Positions 8,492 to 14,955 of a stretch of 30,939 nucleotides of DNA are shown here, one piece after another. Under the pieces are notes generated by a model that searched no databases, was not told where the DNA came from, and saw only the letters and a list, made by a program, of their open reading frames with translations. The stretch is from Peptococcaceae bacterium BRH_c23 (GTDB lineage: Bacteria > Bacillota_B > Desulfitobacteriia > Desulfitobacteriales > Desulfitobacteriaceae): assembly GCA_000961805.1 (NCBI GenBank), contig LADV01000339.1, positions 1 to 30,939 on the forward strand, in the 5' to 3' direction. Both the position numbers and the translations under genes were made by a program. Each line of letters opens with the position of its first letter. Position 1 is the stretch's first letter.

Positions 8492-9499
8492 TTACGGTTC
8501 TCCCATACCCTCCTTCTTCTCTGCAAGTGCTAGCAGAATTTTTTCTGGCGTCGCTGGTAATGATGTGATCCTCACTCCCACAGCGTCATCAATAGCATTG
8601 ATGACCGCCGCAACCGTCGGAAGCATTGCGGGTTCTCCAAGTCCCTTGGCGCCGAAGGGACCCGTGCATTCTGCTTCTTCTACAAAAAAGGCTTCTATAT
8701 TAGGCACATCTAAGGCCGTGGGAATCAAATAACTCGATAAGGCTGGGTTCTTGATTTTCCCCTCCTGTAACTCCAGCTCCTCAAGCAATGCATAGCCAAT
8801 TCCTTGAGCTATACCGCCAGCAATTTGTCCTTCGACTTGTGTAGGGTTGAGGGCTTTTCCTACATCATGAACAGCGACGACCTTAAGGACATGAACCATC
8901 CCTGTTTCAGTATCTACCTCCACCTCAGCTACCTGACAGCCAAACGCATAAGGCCAGTACGGTGCTCCCTGCCCGGTTTCAGGATCTACCGGAGTTGAAC
9001 GCGCTGTCGAACTTTCTGCACTAATAAAGCGCTCACCTTGCAAACGCGCCTGAAAGACCATTTCCTCGAGAGGCATTCGACGGGATGGATCTCCTTTGAC
9101 TCCTATAAAGCCCTCTTTCAGCTCGATCCCCTCAGCCGTTGGACAAGAAAACTTGTGAGCAGCATAATCCAGTAAACTAACTTTTGCTTGACGAACTGCT
9201 CTTAAAACAGCATTCCCCGTATTGTAGGTTTGTCGAGTCGCGGCGGTTGTCCCCGAATCCGGTGTAGCATCCGTGTCAGCAGAATAGACACAGATATCCT
9301 GAGCTTGAAGTCCAAGTTCTTCGGCAACGATTTGAGCATAAATCGAATTACTTCCCTGACCCACGTCGACCGCCCCTGTCAGGACCGTCGCTGAGCCATC
9401 ATCATGAATTTCCACATAGGCACTCGAGACGTCTGGGAAGCCATTCCCATAACCTGTCCCATACCAGGCACAGCCTAGACCGATTCCCCGCTTTTTCAT
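8492..9499 (-). CDS. xdhA: Xanthine dehydrogenase-type molybdopterin subunit, C-terminal half
   Basis: A 335-residue protein matching the C-terminal half of the molybdopterin-binding subunit. DVGQGSNSIYAQIVAEELGL, SGTTAATRQTYNTGNAV and HDVGKALNPTQVEGQIAGG bind the pterin cofactor. FGAKGLGEPAML holds the active-site Glu. The start used here is ATG at 9499, with a GGAGG site seven bases upstream; it overlaps the stop of the preceding half-gene as ATGA. The frame stays open upstream to 9547 and passes through a slippery A_AAG_GGG, so a -1 frameshift would join it to the N-terminal half as a protein of about 756 residues, the usual length of an unsplit subunit. Either two polypeptides assemble or a frameshift produces one; a sequencing indel at the A4G5 run is the dull alternative. 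Confidence 0.85.
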   Translation of the reverse strand: MKKRGIGLGCAWYGTGYGNGFPDVSSAYVEIHDDGSATVLTGAVDVGQGSNSIYAQIVAEELGLQAQDICVYSADTDATPDSGTTAATRQTYNTGNAVLRAVRQAKVSLLDYAAHKFSCPTAEGIELKEGFIGVKGDPSRRMPLEEMVFQARLQGERFISAESSTARSTPVDPETGQGAPYWPYAFGCQVAEVEVDTETGMVHVLKVVAVHDVGKALNPTQVEGQIAGGIAQGIGYALLEELELQEGKIKNPALSSYLIPTALDVPNIEAFFVEEAECTGPFGAKGLGEPAMLPTVAAVINAIDDAVGVRITSLPATPEKILLALAEKKEGMGEP

Positions 9500-10761
9500 A
9501 ACCTGTCCTCCCCCTTTTGGAGATAGGGTGCGATTTTTGCCAGACACTGATCAAGTGGGATGCTACCTGTTAAAACTTGCCCAGTGGCTGTTGTACTTCC
9601 CATTTTAAAATGATTGAGTAAGCGAATTTCGAGGGGAGTAATCCCCAACGCCTTGGCCAAGAGATCCATTTGACTCTCATAGGCTAGGACTGTTTGAGCC
9701 GCTCCAAAACCACGCATTGCTCCTGAATAGGGGTTGTTGGTGAAGACAGCATAACTATCAATGGACACGTTCGGAATGACATAGGGTCCGGTAGCATGTA
9801 CGGCAGACTTACGCAAAACATTGATACTCCAGGATGCATAAGCACCAGAGTCTCCAATGATTTTTGCTTCCATGGCCACTAGTTTGCCTTCCTTAGTTGC
9901 CCCAGTCTTATAATGCATCCGCATCGGATGGCGTTTCGAATGAGAATAAAACGACTCGTGCCGAAGATTTTCCATTTTTACAGGTCGGAGCGTTGTCCAA
10001 GCTACTAAAGCGGCAATAATCTGGAGCGAAATGTCTTCACGTCCTCCAAAAGCCCCGCCAACTGCTAAGGTTTTGACTTGGACTTGGCTAAAGCGGAGTC
10101 CTAATGCATGGGCTATTTCGCCTCTGTCATAGTGGGCGTATTGGGTTGCAGTCTGTACTACCATGTGTCCTCGTTCATCTACATAGGCGAGCACTGCCTC
10201 AGGCTGCAAAAAGGCATGGTCGACATGTTGGGTATTATAGTCGTTCTCTATCACCACATCTGCCAAAGCCCAACCTTCTTCCATCGTTCCGCGGCGGATT
10301 GGCATATGGTAGAGGACATTAGTTGGCTTGATCTCGGGATGAAGAGGGAGCGCCTCTGGCAACATAGCCTGCTCTGGTTCGAAAACCGCAGGTAGCACTT
10401 CGTAATCAACTTCAACGAGTTTAGCAGCAGCTCTGGCAATTTCAAGAGTTTCAGCACCTACCACGGCGACTGGGTCTCCGACCATGCGTATATACTCCGC
10501 TAAGACCGGATGATCACGGAAAAGCACACCATGGGAATTATGCGGAACATCCTTTGCCGTTAAGACTGTGACCACACCCTCTAACTCCATCGCCTTATCG
10601 GTCAGGATTTTGCGAACCCGAGCGTGGGGATAGGGGCTTCGTAGGATGACTCCATAGAGTTGATCCGGCAAATTCACATCCGCTGGGAATCTGGTCTGTC
10701 CGAAAACTTTCCCCCACGCATCTTCTCGGATAACACGGGAACCCACTACGTTCGTGTTCAT
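9496..10761 (-). CDS. xdhA: Xanthine dehydrogenase-type molybdopterin subunit, N-terminal half
   Basis: A 421-residue protein corresponding to the N-terminal half of the molybdenum subunit of xanthine dehydrogenase-family hydroxylases. It includes the a/b hammerhead domain (RFPADVNLPDQLYGVILRSP, about residues 24-43) and the first cofactor-binding domain with LAVGGAFGGREDIS and YSGAMRGFGAAQ. It lacks the C-terminal active-site Glu region, which is in the next frame. The start ATG overlaps the [2Fe-2S] gene stop as ATGA, with AGGAGGG six bases upstream. The last residues, KGEDRL, lie where the intact family continues with no break. The hydroxylase would oxidise hypoxanthine or xanthine, or a related heterocycle. 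Confidence 0.87.
   Translation of the reverse strand: MNTNVVGSRVIREDAWGKVFGQTRFPADVNLPDQLYGVILRSPYPHARVRKILTDKAMELEGVVTVLTAKDVPHNSHGVLFRDHPVLAEYIRMVGDPVAVVGAETLEIARAAAKLVEVDYEVLPAVFEPEQAMLPEALPLHPEIKPTNVLYHMPIRRGTMEEGWALADVVIENDYNTQHVDHAFLQPEAVLAYVDERGHMVVQTATQYAHYDRGEIAHALGLRFSQVQVKTLAVGGAFGGREDISLQIIAALVAWTTLRPVKMENLRHESFYSHSKRHPMRMHYKTGATKEGKLVAMEAKIIGDSGAYASWSINVLRKSAVHATGPYVIPNVSIDSYAVFTNNPYSGAMRGFGAAQTVLAYESQMDLLAKALGITPLEIRLLNHFKMGSTTATGQVLTGSIPLDQCLAKIAPYLQKGEDRL
9497..9520 (-). promoter_or_regulatory. Overlapping slippery site, ribosome site and ATGA junction in xdhA
   Basis: On the minus strand A_AAG_GGG (9517-9511) sits in the zero frame of the first half-gene. This fits the X_XXY_YYZ rule for -1 slippage, and the -1 frame is exactly that of the second half-gene. 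The same bases supply GGGGGAGG, a strong Shine-Dalgarno for the ATG at 9499, which shares ATGA with the upstream stop. Both translational coupling and frameshifting are therefore possible. Confidence 0.6.
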
Positions 10762-11225
10762 TGTTTTCCCTCCTGAGAAGCTATTTTAACGGCACGCAGG
10801 ATTTTATCATACCCTGTACAACGACAAAGATTTCCCGACATGGCCACAGATATTTCATCATCACTAGGCTGCGAATTCTTATCGAGGAGGTTTTTAGCAG
10901 AAAGCACCATCCCCGGCGTACAAAAACCACATTGTACCGCACCAACTTCGACGAACGCTTTTTGAACCGTATGAGGCTTGTGCCGATTCCCTACTCCTTC
11001 AATCGTGGTAATTTCACTTCCATTCGCTTGAGCAGCGAGAACTAGGCAGGAGTTGACGGTTTTCCCATCGATGATAACGGTACAGGCACCACATTCTCCT
11101 TCGCCACATCCCTCTTTTGTTCCCATCAGACCTAAGCGATTGCGCAACACATCGATTAAACGTTCCTTGGGATCGATGTTTAAGGTATAGGGCTTGTTAT
11201 TGACAACTAGTTTCATGTCCATCAT
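10758..11225 (-). CDS. xdhC: Xanthine dehydrogenase-type [2Fe-2S] subunit
   Basis: A 155-residue small iron-sulfur subunit. The N-terminal plant-type ferredoxin domain has the CGEGECGACTV motif with a further Cys in VNSC. The C-terminal helical domain holds the second cluster, with VQCGFCTPGM and LCRCTGY. It carries electrons from the molybdopterin site to FAD. Length is normal for a stand-alone small subunit. The start at 11225 overlaps the FAD gene's stop as ATGA, and its own stop overlaps the molybdopterin gene the same way, so the genes are translationally coupled. The alternative Met four codons in lacks a better ribosome site. Confidence 0.93.
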   Translation of the reverse strand: MMDMKLVVNNKPYTLNIDPKERLIDVLRNRLGLMGTKEGCGEGECGACTVIIDGKTVNSCLVLAAQANGSEITTIEGVGNRHKPHTVQKAFVEVGAVQCGFCTPGMVLSAKNLLDKNSQPSDDEISVAMSGNLCRCTGYDKILRAVKIASQEGKQ

Positions 11226-12064
11226 GCCTTTAAACCCCCTTCTGGAATGAATGAAGCAAGTGCCTCTCTAAAGACCCCGGCTACCGCTACCCGTTTATAC
11301 GGAGCTGACGCTCGAGCCCCTAAAGCTTCCCGAACAATCCTTTGTACTTGTTCGACCCCTTTTTCGATCCAAGCCTCATTTATTTCCTGACCGCTCAATT
11401 CTTGAGCGAGAGATTCACTTAAGAACGCCCGTCTGCCCACTGCGCCCAAAGCGACTCGGACATCGGTAGCCAGATCACCCTCTATTTCGATTGCCACTGC
11501 GACACTGAGACGAGCAATGGCTAAAGCACGTCGTCGACCTAGCTTTGCAAACCCACTTTGTAAACCTTTTAAAGGAATCCTGAATCCCCGGATGAGAGTA
11601 TCCTGGGTAAGAAGTGGCGTACGACTTAATAATCGTTCTAAAGAAACTACCTCGTCCCCGTTCCCTGAAATTAGCTCAACCTCTGCACCCAATGCTAGCA
11701 GCGGTGGTAGACCGTCAGCGGCAGGCGAACAGTTGCCCAAATTCCCACCAAGAGTCGCTTGATTACGAATTTGAGGAGAGCCCATCGTTTGGCAAGCGAG
11801 CCAGAGAGCATGGGCATGCTTATCAATAAGTTCGTTTTGTCCCAGTTCAGCAAACGTGGCCATACTGCCAATCTCTAAATACTCTGGCGTTTTCCGAATT
11901 AATTTCAGCTCAGAAATTTTGCCGAGATCAATGAGGGCGATCGGCTGAATTTTACCTGTTTGCATATGAAGTACTAGATCGGTTCCCCCAGCCAAAAAGT
12001 CAGCCTCGGATGTCCGGGCAATTTCCACAGCTTCTCTCACGCTCTGCGGTTGAAAATACTTCAT
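11222..12064 (-). CDS. xdhB: Xanthine dehydrogenase-type FAD-binding subunit
   Basis: A 280-residue flavoprotein subunit. EADFLAGGTDLVLHMQ near residue 20 and QIRNQATLGGNLGNCSPAADGLP near residue 100 are the FAD-binding loops of the vanillyl-alcohol-oxidase-type fold in this enzyme family; the C-terminal CO-dehydrogenase-flavoprotein-like domain follows. It passes electrons to NAD or another acceptor. It is the first gene of the riboswitch-led operon xdhB-xdhC-xdhA(N)-xdhA(C). The start ATG follows a G-rich ribosome site (GGGGGTGGGG). Confidence 0.92.
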   Translation of the reverse strand: MKYFQPQSVREAVEIARTSEADFLAGGTDLVLHMQTGKIQPIALIDLGKISELKLIRKTPEYLEIGSMATFAELGQNELIDKHAHALWLACQTMGSPQIRNQATLGGNLGNCSPAADGLPPLLALGAEVELISGNGDEVVSLERLLSRTPLLTQDTLIRGFRIPLKGLQSGFAKLGRRRALAIARLSVAVAIEIEGDLATDVRVALGAVGRRAFLSESLAQELSGQEINEAWIEKGVEQVQRIVREALGARASAPYKRVAVAGVFREALASFIPEGGLKA

Positions 12065-12097
12065 TTTTTCCCCACCCCCTCAATATTTGAACACAAC

Positions 12098-12164
12098 AAA
12101 AAACGACCGCATATAAAACTCTATAAACCATCTGTTGGCTCATAGAGAAGCAATTACGGTCGCC
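12098..12164 (-). terminator. Riboswitch expression platform: terminator sharing sequence with the aptamer
   Basis: In the transcript, CGACCGUA (12162-12155, within aptamer P3/L3) can pair with UGCGGUCG (12111-12104), which is followed at once by six U. Between them a second hairpin can form: CUCUAU (from the 3' side of P1) with AUAGAG (12124-12119), extended by AGCCA/UGGUU. Both hairpins use aptamer bases, so terminator and folded aptamer exclude each other. Confidence 0.7.
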
Positions 12165-12203
12165 TCGTAGAAACCCCTGACCCTATTATCAGGGATATAT
12201 GAG
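12139..12203 (-). ncRNA. Purine riboswitch aptamer (guanine-class base at position 74)
   Basis: The 65-nt minus-strand RNA has P1 CUCAUA/UAUGAG; P2 CCCUGA/UCAGGG with loop UAAUAGGG; the invariant J2/3 GUUUCUAC; and P3 GAGGCG/UGCUUC with loop ACCGUAAU able to kiss L2. The specificity base before UAUGAG is C (12145), which predicts guanine, hypoxanthine or xanthine rather than adenine. Departures from the common consensus are a C-G pair in place of the usual U-A at the top of the junction (a covariation), U instead of A in J1/2, and U instead of A just before the specificity C. It lies 75-139 bp upstream of the xdhB start. Confidence 0.88.
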
Positions 12204-12230
12204 AAATAATTTTTATTAAATTCACATTAC

Positions 12231-12236
12231 ACTATA
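12231..12236 (-). promoter_or_regulatory. Possible -10 box for the riboswitch transcript
   Basis: TATAGT on the minus strand lies about 28 bp upstream of the aptamer's first base, a suitable distance for a start site just before P1. No good -35 hexamer is seen at the right spacing, so this is tentative. Confidence 0.3.
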
Positions 12237-12341
12237 CAAATTCGCGATGAAATTGAATTATCCTCCCGAGAATAAAAAAAAATAGGATTTTTATAATTAC
12301 AATTTATCAATATTTTGGAAGCAGGCAATTAAGTTAGGCAT

Positions 12342-13193
12342 CTATAGGTTCTCTTTCAAGCTAAGAGGTTCGAGTAAGTGGCTTGACAGAATACTTAGTA
12401 ATACGGCACTCCCAATTGCTCGGGCTTTCTCAGAAATTGTCCAACAGTATTCCTCACGCCCCCGAGGATCAATATCTCCAACTTTCACAAACGCTTCAAC
12501 CGGAGTATCTGTTCGCAATAATCCTCTTAAAACGCCCTTTATCGATGAGAAAATTTTCTCCTTAGCCATTCCATCTTCAATCTCGCCTAAGCAATCCCCA
12601 GCCATGATCTGTTCTCCAATGTTTCTTTGCGCTTTGAAGACTCCGGCTTGTGAAGAATAGACGACTCGTTCTTTGGAAAAACCCTCTATAACCCCCGGAA
12701 TTCCCGTATTTGCCTGAGCAGTTCCAGAATAGATCAATTGGCCTAAGAAATGACCGCGATTCGTCTCAACGACCACATCGACATCGATTTCCGCCGTGAA
12801 ACCCGGCCCCAATCCAATTGTCAGCTGAGCCATATCTCGCTTGGTCCCTAGGTTTCGTTTGGCCAGGATCGCATCGATCAATATAGAAGGTTTAAGTTCT
12901 GGCAACTTCTCTAAATTAGGGTCAACTAAAATAGGTATTTCCCCAGCTTGCCAGGCAACTTCACACTCTTTAGGATGCTCCACTCGGCAAGCGCTAATTC
13001 CTTCCACCTGGCATCTACCTTCAGCTACCGCAGTCCCAAAACAGACTGGCCAACGAACCATGAGTGGCTTGGCCACCTCAGTCATTACGACTCTAAACCC
13101 TGCTCTAGCCAAAGTCCAAGCTACTCCAGAGGCTTGTTCTCCAGCTCCACGCACCAATACGACCGGTCCATTCATAACGAGATTCTTTGTCAT
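12342..13193 (-). CDS. yqeB: YqeB, selenium-dependent molybdenum hydroxylase maturation protein (EF2563 family)
   Basis: A 283-residue protein with an N-terminal VVLVRGAGEQASGVAWTLAR Rossmann-type glycine motif and the block KPLMVRWPVCFGTAVAEG, both characteristic of the EF2563/YqeB family. This family co-occurs with selD and selenium-dependent molybdenum hydroxylases and is thought to help install the labile selenium or cofactor; its biochemistry is not settled. It is the last gene after hydA, the fused dehydrogenase, yqeC and the mocA-like gene, with a 174-bp gap before it in which I see no feature beyond an AAGGAG ribosome site. A Met seven codons in is an alternative start. Confidence 0.88.
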   Translation of the reverse strand: MTKNLVMNGPVVLVRGAGEQASGVAWTLARAGFRVVMTEVAKPLMVRWPVCFGTAVAEGRCQVEGISACRVEHPKECEVAWQAGEIPILVDPNLEKLPELKPSILIDAILAKRNLGTKRDMAQLTIGLGPGFTAEIDVDVVVETNRGHFLGQLIYSGTAQANTGIPGVIEGFSKERVVYSSQAGVFKAQRNIGEQIMAGDCLGEIEDGMAKEKIFSSIKGVLRGLLRTDTPVEAFVKVGDIDPRGREEYCWTISEKARAIGSAVLLSILSSHLLEPLSLKENL

Positions 13194-13367
13194 CGGCTCG
13201 TTTCTCCTTACTAGTATCCTTTAGCAAATCCTTTACCCAAATCCGCAAACAGTATCTTTCTAGTGAACACAACACAAAAACCTTCTGTTTCAATACTTCC
13301 TGCTTAGGTCTAATGCACCGTTCAACTCACTCCTACGCTAAAGGAGCTCAAGAATGGATGGAAATGT

Positions 13368-13985
13368 CTAGCGATTAAGATTAAGTTTAAGTAAGGCTCG
13401 GTATTCTTCGGGTGTGTCAACATCTTGAAATATGTGTTCCTCCACTGGAAACTTGCTCCATCGTTCTGGGTAGCGATATAAGACTTCCCTGCCGCCTTGT
13501 TCCCCCTTAAGCTCCAAAAGTTCAGATAGATAACGCCGGTGGAAAAATACTGGAGATCCAGCCTTCTCTCCCGCCATCGGTACTAGAAAGTCTGGTTGAG
13601 TAGCGAAGACTGCCTGTAGGCAGGCGGACAGACATTGAACCGATATGCCCACTTGGTCACCAGGTAAAAATCCGACCTCTTGCACCTCTGGGTTTAAGTC
13701 TTGCAAGCCCATACGGATTGTCTCCGCTAGAGGTTGCGGGCCCGGTGCCTGGTACCATATTCCACCGAAGGACTTAAATCTAGCTATACCCTTTGGCGGA
13801 ATATATCTCTCAATCGGCTGTCTAGCTACAACAAAAACCTCAGCCTTCGTGTGCTGTAGTTCAATTCCCTCTAGGACAGTCTGTAGAACATAAGCGAGCA
13901 CCGTGGCTTCTTTCCATGGTAGTGCCAGCTTATCTTGCCCCATTCGGGTGGCTAGCCCCGCAGCCATTACCACAAATCGCACCAC
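13368..13985 (-). CDS. mocA: MocA-like molybdenum cofactor cytidylyltransferase
   Basis: A 205-residue nucleotidyltransferase of the MobA/MocA type. VMAAGLATRMGQDKLALPW is the nucleotide-binding signature, and GFLPGDQVGIS and PVFFHRRYLSELLEL lie at the expected later positions. MocA (YgfJ) transfers CMP to molybdopterin to form the dinucleotide cofactor used by hydroxylases of this family. It starts at a GTG (13985) with GGGAG seven bases upstream and overlaps yqeC by 19 bp, so it is probably coupled to it. The C-terminus, LLKLNLNR, is coded by a small run of CTTAAA/CTTAAT hexamers similar in composition to repeats in yqeC. MobA (GMP transfer) cannot be excluded, but context favours MocA. Confidence 0.86.
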   Translation of the reverse strand: MVRFVVMAAGLATRMGQDKLALPWKEATVLAYVLQTVLEGIELQHTKAEVFVVARQPIERYIPPKGIARFKSFGGIWYQAPGPQPLAETIRMGLQDLNPEVQEVGFLPGDQVGISVQCLSACLQAVFATQPDFLVPMAGEKAGSPVFFHRRYLSELLELKGEQGGREVLYRYPERWSKFPVEEHIFQDVDTPEEYRALLKLNLNR

Positions 13986-14863
13986 TGAATTACTCCCTCC
14001 TTGGCATTCCCTACTGCAAGTCGCAAATGAATTGGTTTCTGTTTAAGATGATTAGCTTCCGCTTTAAGTTCAGCCCATTTGTGAGAAAGATCTCTTAAAA
14101 GATCGATATCTCTTACTAATTCATGATTGTCAGTCAGATCTGGCGTTTCTGCTAATCCTCTGGGACTGTTCAAGAAAATGACCCACGAAAGATTCTCATA
14201 TTGGGGAGCAAAAACAGGAGATCTCAAGAAATAGCGCCAGGCGCTCTCAGCGTTCAAAACACGCCCAATAAGGTCCGCGCACCTTTTAGATCGGTGAACT
14301 TGATCTGGCTGTAGGACGTTTCCCCATAAACCCCGATCCAAGACTAGCACCGCACAATCTGATCGCAAAGGAATCTGGGGCTCATGGGACTCCCAGCACT
14401 TCAAACGAAGCCCCCGAGCCCCATCTCCCTCAATCACCCAAAACCGTTTATGCAAGTTAGGGACGATTCTTAAACTAACACTTAAACTTACACTTGCACC
14501 TGGACTTGCATGGCACCCCAAAGAAAGACGATCCGCGTCGATGGCTGCATCGACCGCTTCAACTGATGGACCGATCCATTTTCCGCTTTTATCCTCTACC
14601 GTGACATACCAAAAACAAGCACCATCTTGTTCCTCTGGCGGATCAGCACTTTTCCAAATGTTCATGTGTTGCTCTGGAAAAACTTTTGTCGTCGTCGTAG
14701 CAATCACCTGCTGTCCAGCCGACTTAAGTTCCTGAGTGATCGAGCGCAAACAGGTTGTTTTCCCTCCAGCTCCTATAAACGTTACAACCTGTACACGTCT
14801 AATCATATCCCACAAACTACCAGATATGCAACCATTTCTTGACCAAATGTCTGAACTAGTCAC
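13967..14863 (-). CDS. yqeC: YqeC, selenium-dependent hydroxylase accessory protein
   Basis: A 298-residue P-loop protein. VVTFIGAGGKTTCLRSI near residue 27 is the nucleotide-binding loop, followed by TTTTKVFPEQ. WVIEGDGARGLRLKCWESHEP is the Walker-B-like block of the YqeC family. YqeC accompanies selenium-dependent molybdenum hydroxylases; its exact role is unknown. The start is GTG with AGGAG six bases upstream. It is longer than I expect for the family (about 230-260 residues). An insertion just before the WVIEGDGARG block, with residues such as PGAS and VSLS, VSLR, is coded by 12-bp repeats plus a copy of a palindromic repeat. The insertion keeps the frame. The stop overlaps the mocA-like gene. 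Confidence 0.87.
   Translation of the reverse strand: MTSSDIWSRNGCISGSLWDMIRRVQVVTFIGAGGKTTCLRSITQELKSAGQQVIATTTTKVFPEQHMNIWKSADPPEEQDGACFWYVTVEDKSGKWIGPSVEAVDAAIDADRLSLGCHASPGASVSLSVSLRIVPNLHKRFWVIEGDGARGLRLKCWESHEPQIPLRSDCAVLVLDRGLWGNVLQPDQVHRSKRCADLIGRVLNAESAWRYFLRSPVFAPQYENLSWVIFLNSPRGLAETPDLTDNHELVRDIDLLRDLSHKWAELKAEANHLKQKPIHLRLAVGNAKEGVIQWCDLW
14453..14516. repeat. Palindromic-repeat half plus 12-bp tandem repeats inside yqeC
   Basis: Bases 14453-14476 match the start of the palindromic repeat at 5331 in 22 of 24 positions. From 14469 four 12-bp units follow, such as CTTAAACTAACA, CTTAAACTTACA and CTTGCACCTGGA. They are in frame with yqeC and add four residues each. Confidence 0.8.
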
Positions 14864-14878
14864 TTTCTTCTCCTAACC

Positions 14879-14907
14879 TAGAGGCAATTCACTCAATTTA
14901 CCCTCTA
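14879..14907. repeat. Degenerate copy of a short palindromic repeat
   Basis: TAGAGGCAATTCACTC followed by AATTTACCCTCTA is an imperfect palindrome related to the copy at 14928-14955. It lies just upstream of the yqeC ribosome site. Confidence 0.6.
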
Positions 14908-14927
14908 CCTATAAATTCTACTCTGTT

Positions 14928-14955
14928 GTAGAGGCAATTCATGAATTGCTCCTAC
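14928..14955. repeat. Short palindromic repeat overlapping the dehydrogenase stop codon
   Basis: GTAGAGGCAATTCATG followed by AATTGCTCCTAC is a near-perfect 28-bp palindrome. Repeats of this GTAGRGGCAATTCATGAATTGCC type are common, as I recall, between genes of many bacteria. The stop codon of the fused dehydrogenase (14954-14952) is supplied by its last bases. Confidence 0.75.

Noticed and set aside
13221..13240. GG-N10-GC pattern upstream of yqeB as a sigma-54 promoter
   Set aside because: The spacing fits and TTGCT is present, but the -24 box reads GGGTAA instead of TGGCAC.
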